Below the pieces are notes generated by a model. That model was not told the origin of the DNA. It did no database searches and saw only the letters and a program-made list of their open reading frames with translations. From Proteobacteria bacterium UBA1847 (GTDB lineage Bacteria > Pseudomonadota > Gammaproteobacteria > Steroidobacterales > Woeseiaceae): a stretch of DNA of 9,566 bases. Below are positions 1-5,365 of this stretch, one piece after another. Every line of letters starts with the position of its first letter. Position 1 is the first letter of the stretch. A program made the translations under genes and the position numbers. Where the stretch lies: contig DDIP01000065.1 of assembly GCA_002338605.1 (NCBI GenBank), forward strand, positions 5,049 to 14,614, in the 5' to 3' direction.

Positions 1-1
1 T

Positions 2-274
2 ATCGCGTCGTTCAGCTACGGCTCTCCGTCGACCCGTTACGGACTTTGGGCCGGTCGTCGCGTAACGGAAGTTAACGACACCGAAACGCCGGACTTGCAA
101 GCGTTTATCGATGCTGTCAGGAATATCGGGCATCGGGAGTCTGTACGCTTGAAGACGGTCACCTGGAACGGCACGGAAGAGGTCATCACGCTGAAAATCG
201 ACAACCAGTACTGGCCGGCGTACGAGATTCGCCGTGACGAGAACGGCTGGAGGCGCATCGGCCTTGGTTCCTAG
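2..274 (+). CDS. PDZ-domain protease, C-terminal fragment (5' end outside window)
   Basis: An open frame enters from the window edge and ends in TAG at 272-274, giving 90 visible residues. The visible part resembles a PDZ domain of the DegP/trypsin-like periplasmic protease group: RYGLWAGRRVTEVN is followed by TPDLQAFIDAV and a strand rich in V, L and K. In PDZ domains this is the segment where the peptide-binding region leads into the 'xVNDxxTPDLxxF' helix. A short tail after the domain ends WRRIGLGS. The catalytic domain and any signal peptide lie upstream and cannot be seen, so protease function is inferred from this tail alone; another PDZ protein is possible. The stop codon overlaps the start of the M23 peptidase gene, so the two are probably co-translated as part of an envelope gene run. 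Confidence 0.6.
   Translation: MASFSYGSPSTRYGLWAGRRVTEVNDTETPDLQAFIDAVRNIGHRESVRLKTVTWNGTEEVITLKIDNQYWPAYEIRRDENGWRRIGLGS
249..253 (+). promoter_or_regulatory. Ribosome binding site that favours the TTG start of the M23 gene
   Basis: GGAGG (TGGAGG from 248) lies 10 bases before TTG 264, inside the end of the protease gene. The alternative GTG at 234 has only a weak purine stretch before it. With TTG 264 the signal peptide begins almost at once, which also favours this start. Confidence 0.5.
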
Positions 275-1214
275 GGTCATTCCGCAACGGATAGTTTGTT
301 GTGCGTTACTGTTCGTGCTGTCCGGCGAGCCCGGCGCCGCAACTTTGTACAAATACCGCGGTGCGGATGGCGAGTGGATCTATACTGACCGTAAGCCTGC
401 GGACGAACAAATCGTTGAGACCCGCGAGCTCGAAAAATCCTTCCTGCGTCCTGAATTCTCGATCACCAGCGAAACCGTGGGTTCGAATATCGAGTTCGTT
501 GCGCACAACAGCTTTTACGCCCCGATGGAAGTCCAGCTGGAAATCGTTGAGATCGTTGGCGTCGAGTTTCCGCATCCGGATGACGAGCTGCGCTGGGTCG
601 TTGCGGCGCGTAGCGATCAGCGCCTGCTGAACCTTGAGTTCCTGAACGATGTTGCTGCGCCGTCGATCAAGTTTCAGTTTCGCTACCTGCCCGGTGACCC
701 GTCATCGCAACACAAGGCCGATGACGGCTACCAGGTGCCATTCTCGGCTGCTCAGAGTTTTCCGATCACGCAAGCCTACCCGGACTCGATTACGCACAAA
801 TCGTTGGACAGCGTCCGTGCGGTGGACATCGCGATGCCCATCGGGACCGATATTTTCGCAGCACGCGGTGGTACCGTGTTTGACGTCGCGTCGCAGAATT
901 ACCGTGGCGGCCTGGATGCGATACAAAGGGGTGAAAGAGCAAACGTCGTAAGGATCCTGCACGACGACGGCACGTTTTCCGTTTATGCACACCTCAACTG
1001 GAATTCAATACGCGTTAAACCTGGAGACCGGGTCAAAGCGGGGCAATACATCGCGGATTCCGGCAATACCGGCTTTTCCAGCGGGCCCCACCTGCATTTC
1101 GCCGTGCTCCGCAACGCGGGATTTCGCATCGAGTCATTGCCTATCGCATTTCGTGGCCCGAACAATGCACGTCGTACCCCCGTCTCAGGTGAGATGTTGA
1201 CCGGTTTTCGTTGA
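264..1214 (+). CDS. DUF4124 and M23 (LytM-type) peptidase, secreted
   Basis: Predicted periplasmic zinc metallopeptidase of the M23/LytM family, which cut peptidoglycan cross-bridges or, when degenerate, activate amidases. From TTG 264 it has 316 residues. A signal peptide comes first (hydrophobic VCCALLFVL at 11-19, likely cleavage after EPGAA). A DUF4124 segment follows at about 27-45 (LYKYRGADGEWIYTDRKP), then a beta-rich linker, then the peptidase at about 165-290. Visible zinc or active-site candidates are H178 and D188 (in AVDIAMP), H243 (YAHL), and H276/H278 (GPHLHF). The first H-to-D spacing is longer than the classic HxxxD, as I recall for the 'YAVDFAMP' subgroup. A GTG at 234 in the same frame would add 10 residues before the signal peptide. 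The start overlaps the upstream stop by 11 bases, and the next gene follows after 18 bases, so an operon is likely. Confidence 0.85.
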   Translation: MVPRVIPQRIVCCALLFVLSGEPGAATLYKYRGADGEWIYTDRKPADEQIVETRELEKSFLRPEFSITSETVGSNIEFVAHNSFYAPMEVQLEIVEIVGVEFPHPDDELRWVVAARSDQRLLNLEFLNDVAAPSIKFQFRYLPGDPSSQHKADDGYQVPFSAAQSFPITQAYPDSITHKSLDSVRAVDIAMPIGTDIFAARGGTVFDVASQNYRGGLDAIQRGERANVVRILHDDGTFSVYAHLNWNSIRVKPGDRVKAGQYIADSGNTGFSSGPHLHFAVLRNAGFRIESLPIAFRGPNNARRTPVSGEMLTGFR

Positions 1215-1232
1215 GGTCCCAAGATACGCGGC

Positions 1233-1664
1233 ATGGAATTCATCACCTCTCCTCTGTTTGTCTTTCTGTTGCTCGGAGTCGTCGCGACAGCGGCATTCAT
1301 GTTTGAGCCGACGGCCTTGACCGGAGAATGGCGCGAACTCGCAAAGCGTTACGGTACACCGCGCCGACCGCCATCGGTCTCATTTCCAGCTGAGCACGTA
1401 CAGATCGGATTGCTTGGCCTGACACAGATCGATGCTCATCTCGATGATGAAGGCTTCTGGATCCTAATTGCCGGCCCGGACGCGGGACAAGTGCGTGCCT
1501 GCCTGTTGATTCCCTGGGACTGTGTTCGCTTTCGGGCAGACAAGCAGGACAAACAGTATTTTCAATTGCGAGGCAAAGATCCGATTGATTTCCTGGTGTC
1601 CAGGGAACTGGGCAACGCCTTGCAGCGCCGCAGCGATCGCTTCGAGCTTGAGGACCAGCTCTGA
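1233..1664 (+). CDS. Small membrane-anchored protein of unknown function
   Basis: I do not recognise a named family. The 143-residue product starts with one clear membrane helix at about 8-23 (PLFVFLLLGVVATAAF). A soluble domain of roughly 115 residues follows, starting TGEWRELAKRYGTPRRPP and continuing with alternating hydrophobic strands. A stretch LLIPWDCVRFR near 91-101 looks like a conserved core. No catalytic motif is visible. The ATG follows the M23 stop by 18 bases; the best purine stretch (GAGGT) is too far away to be a strong ribosome site, so translation may depend on coupling to the gene before it. It ends 20 bases before the stop of the convergent alaX gene. The context suggests an envelope role with the protease and peptidase, but that is inference only. 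Confidence 0.75.
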   Translation: MEFITSPLFVFLLLGVVATAAFMFEPTALTGEWRELAKRYGTPRRPPSVSFPAEHVQIGLLGLTQIDAHLDDEGFWILIAGPDAGQVRACLLIPWDCVRFRADKQDKQYFQLRGKDPIDFLVSRELGNALQRRSDRFELEDQL

Positions 1665-1684
1665 GCCAGAGCGTCCGAGGCGCC

Positions 1685-2398
1685 TTAGTCGAACACCAGA
1701 TGGACGCGGCGATTCCGTTTGCCCTTGTTTTCAATCTTGCTAATACGCACCGCGCCGATTTCACGGGTGTTATGCACGTGGGTCCCGCCACAGGGCTGAA
1801 AGTCGACGTCGCCAATGCGCACAGTCCGAATGTCACCGGCACCTCGCGGTGGTTGTACCGACATTGTTCTGACCAGTTCCGGTCGTTCGTCGAGCTCGGC
1901 CTCGGTGATCGTTCCGAAAACGACGGGATAGGCATCGTTGACGAGATCGTTGATTCGCCGCGTAAGGTCCTCTTTGTCAATCTGGTGTTCACCGAGATCA
2001 AAGTCGAGTCTGCTCTTTTCCGCACCGACCGAGCCGCCAGTGACAGGTACCGGGATGAGAGCGCCGAGTAGATGCATGCAGGTGTGCATGCGCATGTGTT
2101 TGAAGCGGCGCTCCCAATCAAGCGCCGCGTCGACGGTGTGACCGATTTGCAGCGAATGGTTGGTATCCTCGAGTTGGTGCCGAATTGCACCAGAGGTCGT
2201 GTCCTTTCGTGTGTCCAGCACTCGATAATCCATGCCGTCAGCCGTGGTAAAAACACCGGTGTCGCCGGGCTGTCCGCCGCCCATTGGATAAAAAATCGTC
2301 CGATCCAGTTCGATCCAGTCACCGTCGACGGCAGTGACGCGGGCAGCGAGCCTCTTTTCGTAGCTGTTCTCGTAGTAGGCCTCTCTCGAATCGGCCAT
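1685..2398 (-). CDS. alaX: AlaX-type alanyl-tRNA editing protein (free-standing editing domain)
   Basis: Free-standing homologue of the editing domain of alanyl-tRNA synthetase. Known members hydrolyse Ser-tRNA(Ala), and some Gly-tRNA(Ala), in the cytoplasm to prevent mistranslation. The product has 237 residues. The glycine-rich motif FYPMGGGQPGD is at 36-46, which marks the medium-length AlaX-M group with its N-terminal beta domain. Zinc ligands are H105 and H109 in MHTCMHLL and C203 and H207 in CGGTHV; all four are present, so the site looks intact. The frame extends upstream to 2551, but the ATG at 2396-2398 is chosen because AGGA (2405-2408) lies six bases before it and a good promoter lies just upstream. 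Extra upstream residues would run through that promoter and have no family likeness. It converges with the plus-strand gene ending at 1664. Confidence 0.93.
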   Translation of the reverse strand: MADSREAYYENSYEKRLAARVTAVDGDWIELDRTIFYPMGGGQPGDTGVFTTADGMDYRVLDTRKDTTSGAIRHQLEDTNHSLQIGHTVDAALDWERRFKHMRMHTCMHLLGALIPVPVTGGSVGAEKSRLDFDLGEHQIDKEDLTRRINDLVNDAYPVVFGTITEAELDERPELVRTMSVQPPRGAGDIRTVRIGDVDFQPCGGTHVHNTREIGAVRISKIENKGKRNRRVHLVFD

Positions 2399-2426
2399 CG
2401 CGAATCCTAATTGTCCGGGGATTGCT

Positions 2427-2454
2427 ATTATGAAACGCTGGGCACAATTGGCAA
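2427..2454 (-). promoter_or_regulatory. Predicted sigma70 promoter of alaX
   Basis: Read on the minus strand, TTGCCA (2449-2454, five of six matches to TTGACA) and CATAAT (2427-2432, five of six to TATAAT) are separated by 16 bases. Transcription would begin near 2420, leaving a leader of about 20 bases with the AGGA ribosome site. So alaX need not depend on the small gene upstream of it. Confidence 0.55.
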
Positions 2455-2582
2455 GCGCGGTCGCTAAATTGCTGTGACCGAGACACTGGGAACGGTGCAC
2501 CCGGTGATGTCTTGGGACAACGCGCTCGGAGCAAGGAACTGCCGTCGCCATGCAGAAAGTACTCGAGATTCGAGTCGCCTGG

Positions 2583-2753
2583 TCAGGAGCTCTTCCGTCC
2601 GTAGCGCGCCATCGCCTTGTCGACGAATATTGTCACCGCCAGGTACATCGCGAAAAAGATCAGAATTCTGAGCGAGAATTCGAGCATGCTCAGCAAGCGA
2701 TAGACAGTCATCGCCGCAAGTGCACCAGCCAGTCCAGGAATGTATTTCAACAT
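2583..2753 (-). CDS. Very small membrane protein, unknown function
   Basis: A 56-residue hydrophobic protein. Two probable membrane helices are seen, at about 4-20 (with LAGALAAM) and 28-47 (LRILIFFAMYLAVTIFV), with a positively charged tail MARYGRKSS. The start is ATG 2751-2753, because GAGGT (2761-2765) lies seven bases before it; a TTG at 2771 in the same frame would place that site inside the coding region. No family is recognised. It is divergent from arsC (116 bases between the starts) and upstream of alaX on the same strand, 184 bases away. The ribosome site and the consistent membrane pattern argue that it is real, but a 56-codon frame can arise by chance. Confidence 0.55.
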   Translation of the reverse strand: MLKYIPGLAGALAAMTVYRLLSMLEFSLRILIFFAMYLAVTIFVDKAMARYGRKSS

Positions 2754-2760
2754 AGCAATC

Positions 2761-2765
2761 ACCTC
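2761..2765 (-). promoter_or_regulatory. Ribosome binding site of the small membrane protein
   Basis: GAGGT on the minus strand lies seven bases from ATG 2753. It decides for this ATG over the in-frame TTG at 2771 and is one of the main arguments that the small gene is translated. Confidence 0.5.
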
Positions 2766-2869
2766 TTCCAATTCGGTGTGGCACCGATGCGGTTTTCCAG
2801 CGAGCGGCGGATGCTAATATACCCCTGATTCCAGGACCGAGCATCATTATTGCTTCGATAGGATTTTCA

Positions 2870-3394
2870 TTGAAAAAAGACGAAGCGCCGATAACGGTGC
2901 TCATACTGTGCACCGGGAACTCCTCCCGAAGTATTCTTGCCGAGGTGTTGTTCAACGATCTTGGAGGTGAGCGATTTCTCGCGCATAGCGCTGGCAGCCA
3001 GCCTTCAGGCAATGTGAATCCGGACGCACTGCAAAAACTGGCCGATGAAGGACACCGAACGGACGGCCTCAGATCGAAATCCTGGGACGAATTCAGCGGT
3101 CCCGGCGCGCCACCGGTCGATATCGTCATTACTGTCTGCGACAGTGCTGCGGGTGAGTCCTGTCCGCTTTGGCGCGGCAGCCCGATCACCGTGCACTGGG
3201 GTATTCCCGATCCGGCTCGTGCGAGCACTGCAGAGGCTGACGCAGCGTTTGATCTCACCTACACGCAACTTCGTTCACGCATCGAACAGGTGATTGAATT
3301 GCCGCTGGAGAGCCTTGATCGCCGCCACTGGAAAGATGCGTTCCAGCGAATTCATGAAGCTGCGCAAATGCGCGAGGCCATACCTGAGACCTAG
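2870..3394 (+). CDS. arsC: Arsenate reductase ArsC, thioredoxin-linked LMW-phosphatase type
   Basis: Cytoplasmic reductase that converts arsenate to arsenite with a low-molecular-weight phosphatase fold. The phosphate loop CTGNSSRS starts at C14 (C-x5-R with R20). The redox relay cysteines are C90 and C98 in VCDSAAGESCPLW, and the Asp of the IPDPA loop is D114. All three cysteines match the thioredoxin-coupled family (S. aureus pI258 type, about 131 residues); this protein has 174 residues, the extra length lying in a C-terminal helical tail. The start is TTG 2870, with AGGA at 2860-2863 six bases before it; there is no ATG or GTG nearby upstream in frame. No arsR, arsB, acr3 or arsM is visible, so export of arsenite must be encoded elsewhere. 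An A+T-rich stretch at 2814-2820 could hold a -10 box, but I find no matching -35. Confidence 0.9.
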   Translation: MKKDEAPITVLILCTGNSSRSILAEVLFNDLGGERFLAHSAGSQPSGNVNPDALQKLADEGHRTDGLRSKSWDEFSGPGAPPVDIVITVCDSAAGESCPLWRGSPITVHWGIPDPARASTAEADAAFDLTYTQLRSRIEQVIELPLESLDRRHWKDAFQRIHEAAQMREAIPET

Positions 3395-3397
3395 GCT

Positions 3398-4108
3398 TTA
3401 CTTCGGCGGCAGCTTAATCCATTCGGACACGGGGAACCCGGTCGAGAGCGGTGCACCACGTACCGGGCGCCGAGTCCAGCCCTCGCTCTCCGCATGGGTA
3501 CACTCGATCCAGTTGGCGCGCGGCGGTCCCACTCCGCCAAGGATCGACACCGCGTTGGAAAATGAACCCCGTTCAAGTGACTCGATCCGGCAGTCGCCCC
3601 AGTCCTTTGCACTTCGGTAAACGGCAATGAGCTTACCAACGACCTGGCCTCTGGACGTTTTCACCAGCTCGACTTCAACCAGGTCGCCCGGGGTGTCGAG
3701 ATTGCCGTCGTCATCAAAGGCCAATCCATGGCGTAATTCGACAGGCACATGAACGACGTAGTGACCATGGTGCGCGCACAACGGAACACCGCTGTTGTGG
3801 CCAAAGCAATACGCCCAGACTGTGACCTCGCTGCCGTCGACGATGTCGCTGTCGACGTACCCGAGGTCGAAGAGTTTCTTGTCCCAGTCCTTCAACATGC
3901 CGCCGGCGTTGAGAACCTGGTCCCGGGTCGCGTTCATTATTAGCTCGCCAAGCACGTGTGTACCGTCAACGAAATCGTCGGAGGCTGTTCCTGTATGCCA
4001 TTGATTGCTCGCACAGCCAGCGACGACAAGCGATAGTAATATCACCCGCATGGGTGATCGCAGTGATCGACCTCGCAGCCACAGCAATGCGCAGGACCCC
4101 GGGCTCAT
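3398..4108 (-). CDS. Cysteine-rich predicted lipoprotein, unknown function
   Basis: Predicted lipoprotein of 236 residues from ATG 4108. The signal sequence RVILLSLVVAGC ends in a lipobox (V-A-G-C32). The mature part has four further cysteines, C101, C111, C173 and C203, and a His cluster AHHGH at 112-116 next to C111. That could be disulfide pairs in the periplasm or a metal site; neither can be decided here. I do not recognise a family. ATG 4108 overlaps the previous stop as ATGA (4105-4108), which suggests translational coupling and is why I chose it. A second ATG at 4051 (residue 20) would give a more standard short signal peptide but has no good ribosome site and lies in the loop of a hairpin. 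The mature protein is the same either way. Its stop lies 3 bases from the end of the convergent arsC. Confidence 0.8.
   Translation of the reverse strand: MSPGSCALLWLRGRSLRSPMRVILLSLVVAGCASNQWHTGTASDDFVDGTHVLGELIMNATRDQVLNAGGMLKDWDKKLFDLGYVDSDIVDGSEVTVWAYCFGHNSGVPLCAHHGHYVVHVPVELRHGLAFDDDGNLDTPGDLVEVELVKTSRGQVVGKLIAVYRSAKDWGDCRIESLERGSFSNAVSILGGVGPPRANWIECTHAESEGWTRRPVRGAPLSTGFPVSEWIKLPPK
4041..4058 (-). other. Perfect 7-bp inverted repeat around an internal ATG
   Basis: On the minus strand the sequence reads ATCACCC-ATGC-GGGTGAT: arms of seven bases and a loop of four that contains the ATG at 4049-4051. In RNA this would be a compact GC-containing hairpin that hides or presents the alternative start codon of the lipoprotein gene. 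It may equally be a chance structure or a DNA-level binding site. Confidence 0.5.
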
Positions 4109-4464
4109 AGAATGAGCACCGGCGCGACGGCAATAGCGATAAGTAGCAGTACCGTGTACGTGCTTGCAGCAAGCAATGCCGTCTTGCCCATGCTGAAGTC
4201 CTTGGTCTCGACGGCGACGATGTCCCCGATTCGTATGGCTTCATCGCCCGTTTCGATTAAGCCGGAATTGGCATCAATAGATCTGACCCTGATCTTGTGA
4301 ATGACGCCGTCCGTCGTGACGATCGTTGCCCGTTTTCCAGGCTTCAGCAAGTCCTCGGACATAATCTTCTGTTGCAGGGTCTCCGGCGGCATCTCCACCG
4401 GATGAAGGGTCGTGCACGCGGAAACCGTGAACAATATTGTTACTACCGGAAATGAACGGAACAT
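4105..4464 (-). CDS. Small lipoprotein with C-terminal membrane helix, unknown function
   Basis: 119 residues. A lipoprotein signal (VVTILFTVSAC) ends in the lipobox V-S-A-C17. A small beta-rich domain follows at about 38-90 (GKRATIVTTDGVIHKIRVRSID, then IRIGDIVAVETKD), which looks like a compact barrel binding fold. A second strongly hydrophobic stretch at 95-119 ends the protein (YTVLLLIAIAVAPVLIL). A lipid anchor at one end and a membrane helix at the other suggest it stays at the inner membrane. No named family is recognised, although I believe similar short proteins occur in other gammaproteobacteria. AAAGGAG (4476-4482) lies 11 bases before the ATG. The gene sits 19 bases after the preceding lipoprotein stop and overlaps the following gene by four bases (ATGA), so the three form a transcription unit. 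Confidence 0.8.
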   Translation of the reverse strand: MFRSFPVVTILFTVSACTTLHPVEMPPETLQQKIMSEDLLKPGKRATIVTTDGVIHKIRVRSIDANSGLIETGDEAIRIGDIVAVETKDFSMGKTALLAASTYTVLLLIAIAVAPVLIL

Positions 4465-4483
4465 CGGAAGCGAAACTCCTTTG

Positions 4484-5260
4484 CTAGGGCTGTTTTTCCA
4501 GCCCGACCATGATTGCGCGTTCGTTGTTGTTTATCGTGAGCAGAATCGAATCATTGACGCTCTGATCGTCGAAGACCAGTGCCATGCCAGAGTAGGTTCC
4601 GGCAATCGGACAACCGGTGATCGTGCTGTCTGCCTGGTAGAGGTTGTAGCGGTCATCAAGCACCAGGATGGTGCCGCTTGAGACGCAGCCGTTGCTGTTG
4701 GTGGCCGTAAACACGCCAAGATTGTCGATCGAGAAAGTCGCGTCCGGGTTGCCCAATGCGTCGAAGCTGGCCCAGGTTCCTTCGAGCAGTGCAAGCGACG
4801 AGTCGCGCTCGTATTCCGGATCGTAGATCATGTCAAATGAGCCGGAGTCCCCAGCGGATGCCGTCGTCCAGGTACCGACGAGGCTGGTACTGTCAATAAG
4901 GGTTGCATTCACGGTCAGGTCGCTGACAAAGGAACCGTCGAGAAAAACGAGCGAGGACAGCGCCAGACCCGAGCCGGTCAGACTGCTCTGATTTCTCGTC
5001 GATGTACCGACAAGGTGCAAATCCGTAAAAATGCACAGGAAACGGAATTGACCGTCCTCGGTAATCAAGGCGCCACATTCTTCCGAACCGGATGCAGCGT
5101 CAATGACCATCTCGCCCGACCAAAATCCGCCAAGCTTCGCAACCGGGGGCGGGGATGGAGTAACAACCGGTGGTGTTGCTGCCGGCGCTGACCCGCCACC
5201 ACCGCATGAACACAGAAAAATACAAAAGAAAAGGGACAAAACGACCTTGATTTTATTCAT
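4484..5260 (-). CDS. Predicted lipoprotein with Gly/Pro linker and beta-rich domain
   Basis: 258 residues from ATG 5260. The signal peptide (KIKVVLSLFFCIFLCSC) has a lipobox L-C-S-C19 with an unusual Cys at position -2. A GGGG run and a Pro/Ala/Thr/Val-rich linker (about 24-41) follow, typical of outer-membrane or surface lipoproteins. The remainder is beta-rich, with two GxW turns (GGFWSG near 44, EGTWAS near 160) that suggest two related lipocalin-like halves. In the second half a Cys pair, C192 (NGCVSSG) and C217 (TGCPIAGTYSG), probably forms a disulfide; C62 and C76 may do so in the first half. No enzyme motif is seen. AGGTG lies six bases before ATG 5260; a GTG at 5269 in frame is part of that ribosome site and so is rejected. 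It is the first gene of a three-lipoprotein unit. Confidence 0.82.
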   Translation of the reverse strand: MNKIKVVLSLFFCIFLCSCGGGGSAPAATPPVVTPSPPPVAKLGGFWSGEMVIDAASGSEECGALITEDGQFRFLCIFTDLHLVGTSTRNQSSLTGSGLALSSLVFLDGSFVSDLTVNATLIDSTSLVGTWTTASAGDSGSFDMIYDPEYERDSSLALLEGTWASFDALGNPDATFSIDNLGVFTATNSNGCVSSGTILVLDDRYNLYQADSTITGCPIAGTYSGMALVFDDQSVNDSILLTINNNERAIMVGLEKQP

Positions 5261-5266
5261 GGCAGA

Positions 5267-5271
5267 CACCT
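5267..5271 (-). promoter_or_regulatory. Ribosome binding site deciding the ATG 5260 start
   Basis: AGGTG on the minus strand ends six bases before ATG 5260. The in-frame GTG at 5267-5269 lies within this element, which makes that longer start unlikely. Confidence 0.5.
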
Positions 5272-5331
5272 GGCTACAGCGAAATGACCGTTGCCAATCT
5301 ACTCTTCGGGTGTCGATTTTCCTTTCCGAGA

Positions 5332-5352
5332 CCTTTTCTTTTTCTTTTCTTT
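5332..5352 (-). other. Pure purine tract in the leader of the lipoprotein unit
   Basis: Twenty-one bases contain only A and G on the minus strand (only C and T on the plus strand), just after the stop of the large regulator-like gene and 72 bases before ATG 5260. A small 4-bp hairpin (GCCC/GGGC, 5353-5365) precedes it on the minus strand, but it is followed by A, not T, so this is not a standard terminator for the gene above. The tract's role is unknown. Confidence 0.5.
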
Positions 5353-5365
5353 GCCCTGATCGGGC

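Noticed and set aside
2074..2091. Perfect 7-bp inverted repeat GCATGCA-GGTG-TGCATGC in alaX
   Set aside because: It falls exactly on codons for the zinc motif (Met, His, Thr, Cys, Met, His), whose codons naturally give this repeat, so coding explains it.
1297..2322. Minus-strand open frame of 341 residues over the small membrane protein and alaX
   Set aside because: It overlaps alaX in another frame on the same strand; alaX has all zinc motifs, and this frame shows none.
2561..2575. Possible terminator of the small membrane gene (ACTCGA/TCGAGT hairpin)
   Set aside because: The stem is only six base pairs and the following stretch on the minus strand has just three T in a row, too weak for a rho-independent terminator call.
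2399..2582. Possible RNA gene in the longest gap
   Set aside because: Apart from the alaX promoter and ribosome site I find no tRNA cloverleaf, riboswitch core or strong structure in it.
2464..3258. Long minus-strand open frame of 264 residues over arsC and its upstream region
   Set aside because: It runs antisense to arsC and over the small membrane gene, has no recognisable domain and an Arg/Ser-rich composition typical of shadow frames.
5281..5310. Possible sigma54 promoter (TTGGCA followed by TCGCT) before the lipoprotein unit
   Set aside because: The GG and GC elements are three bases farther apart than the fixed -24/-12 spacing requires.
5353..5365. Possible terminator after the large regulator-like gene
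   Set aside because: The stem is four base pairs and is followed on the minus strand by an A/G-rich tract, not by T.
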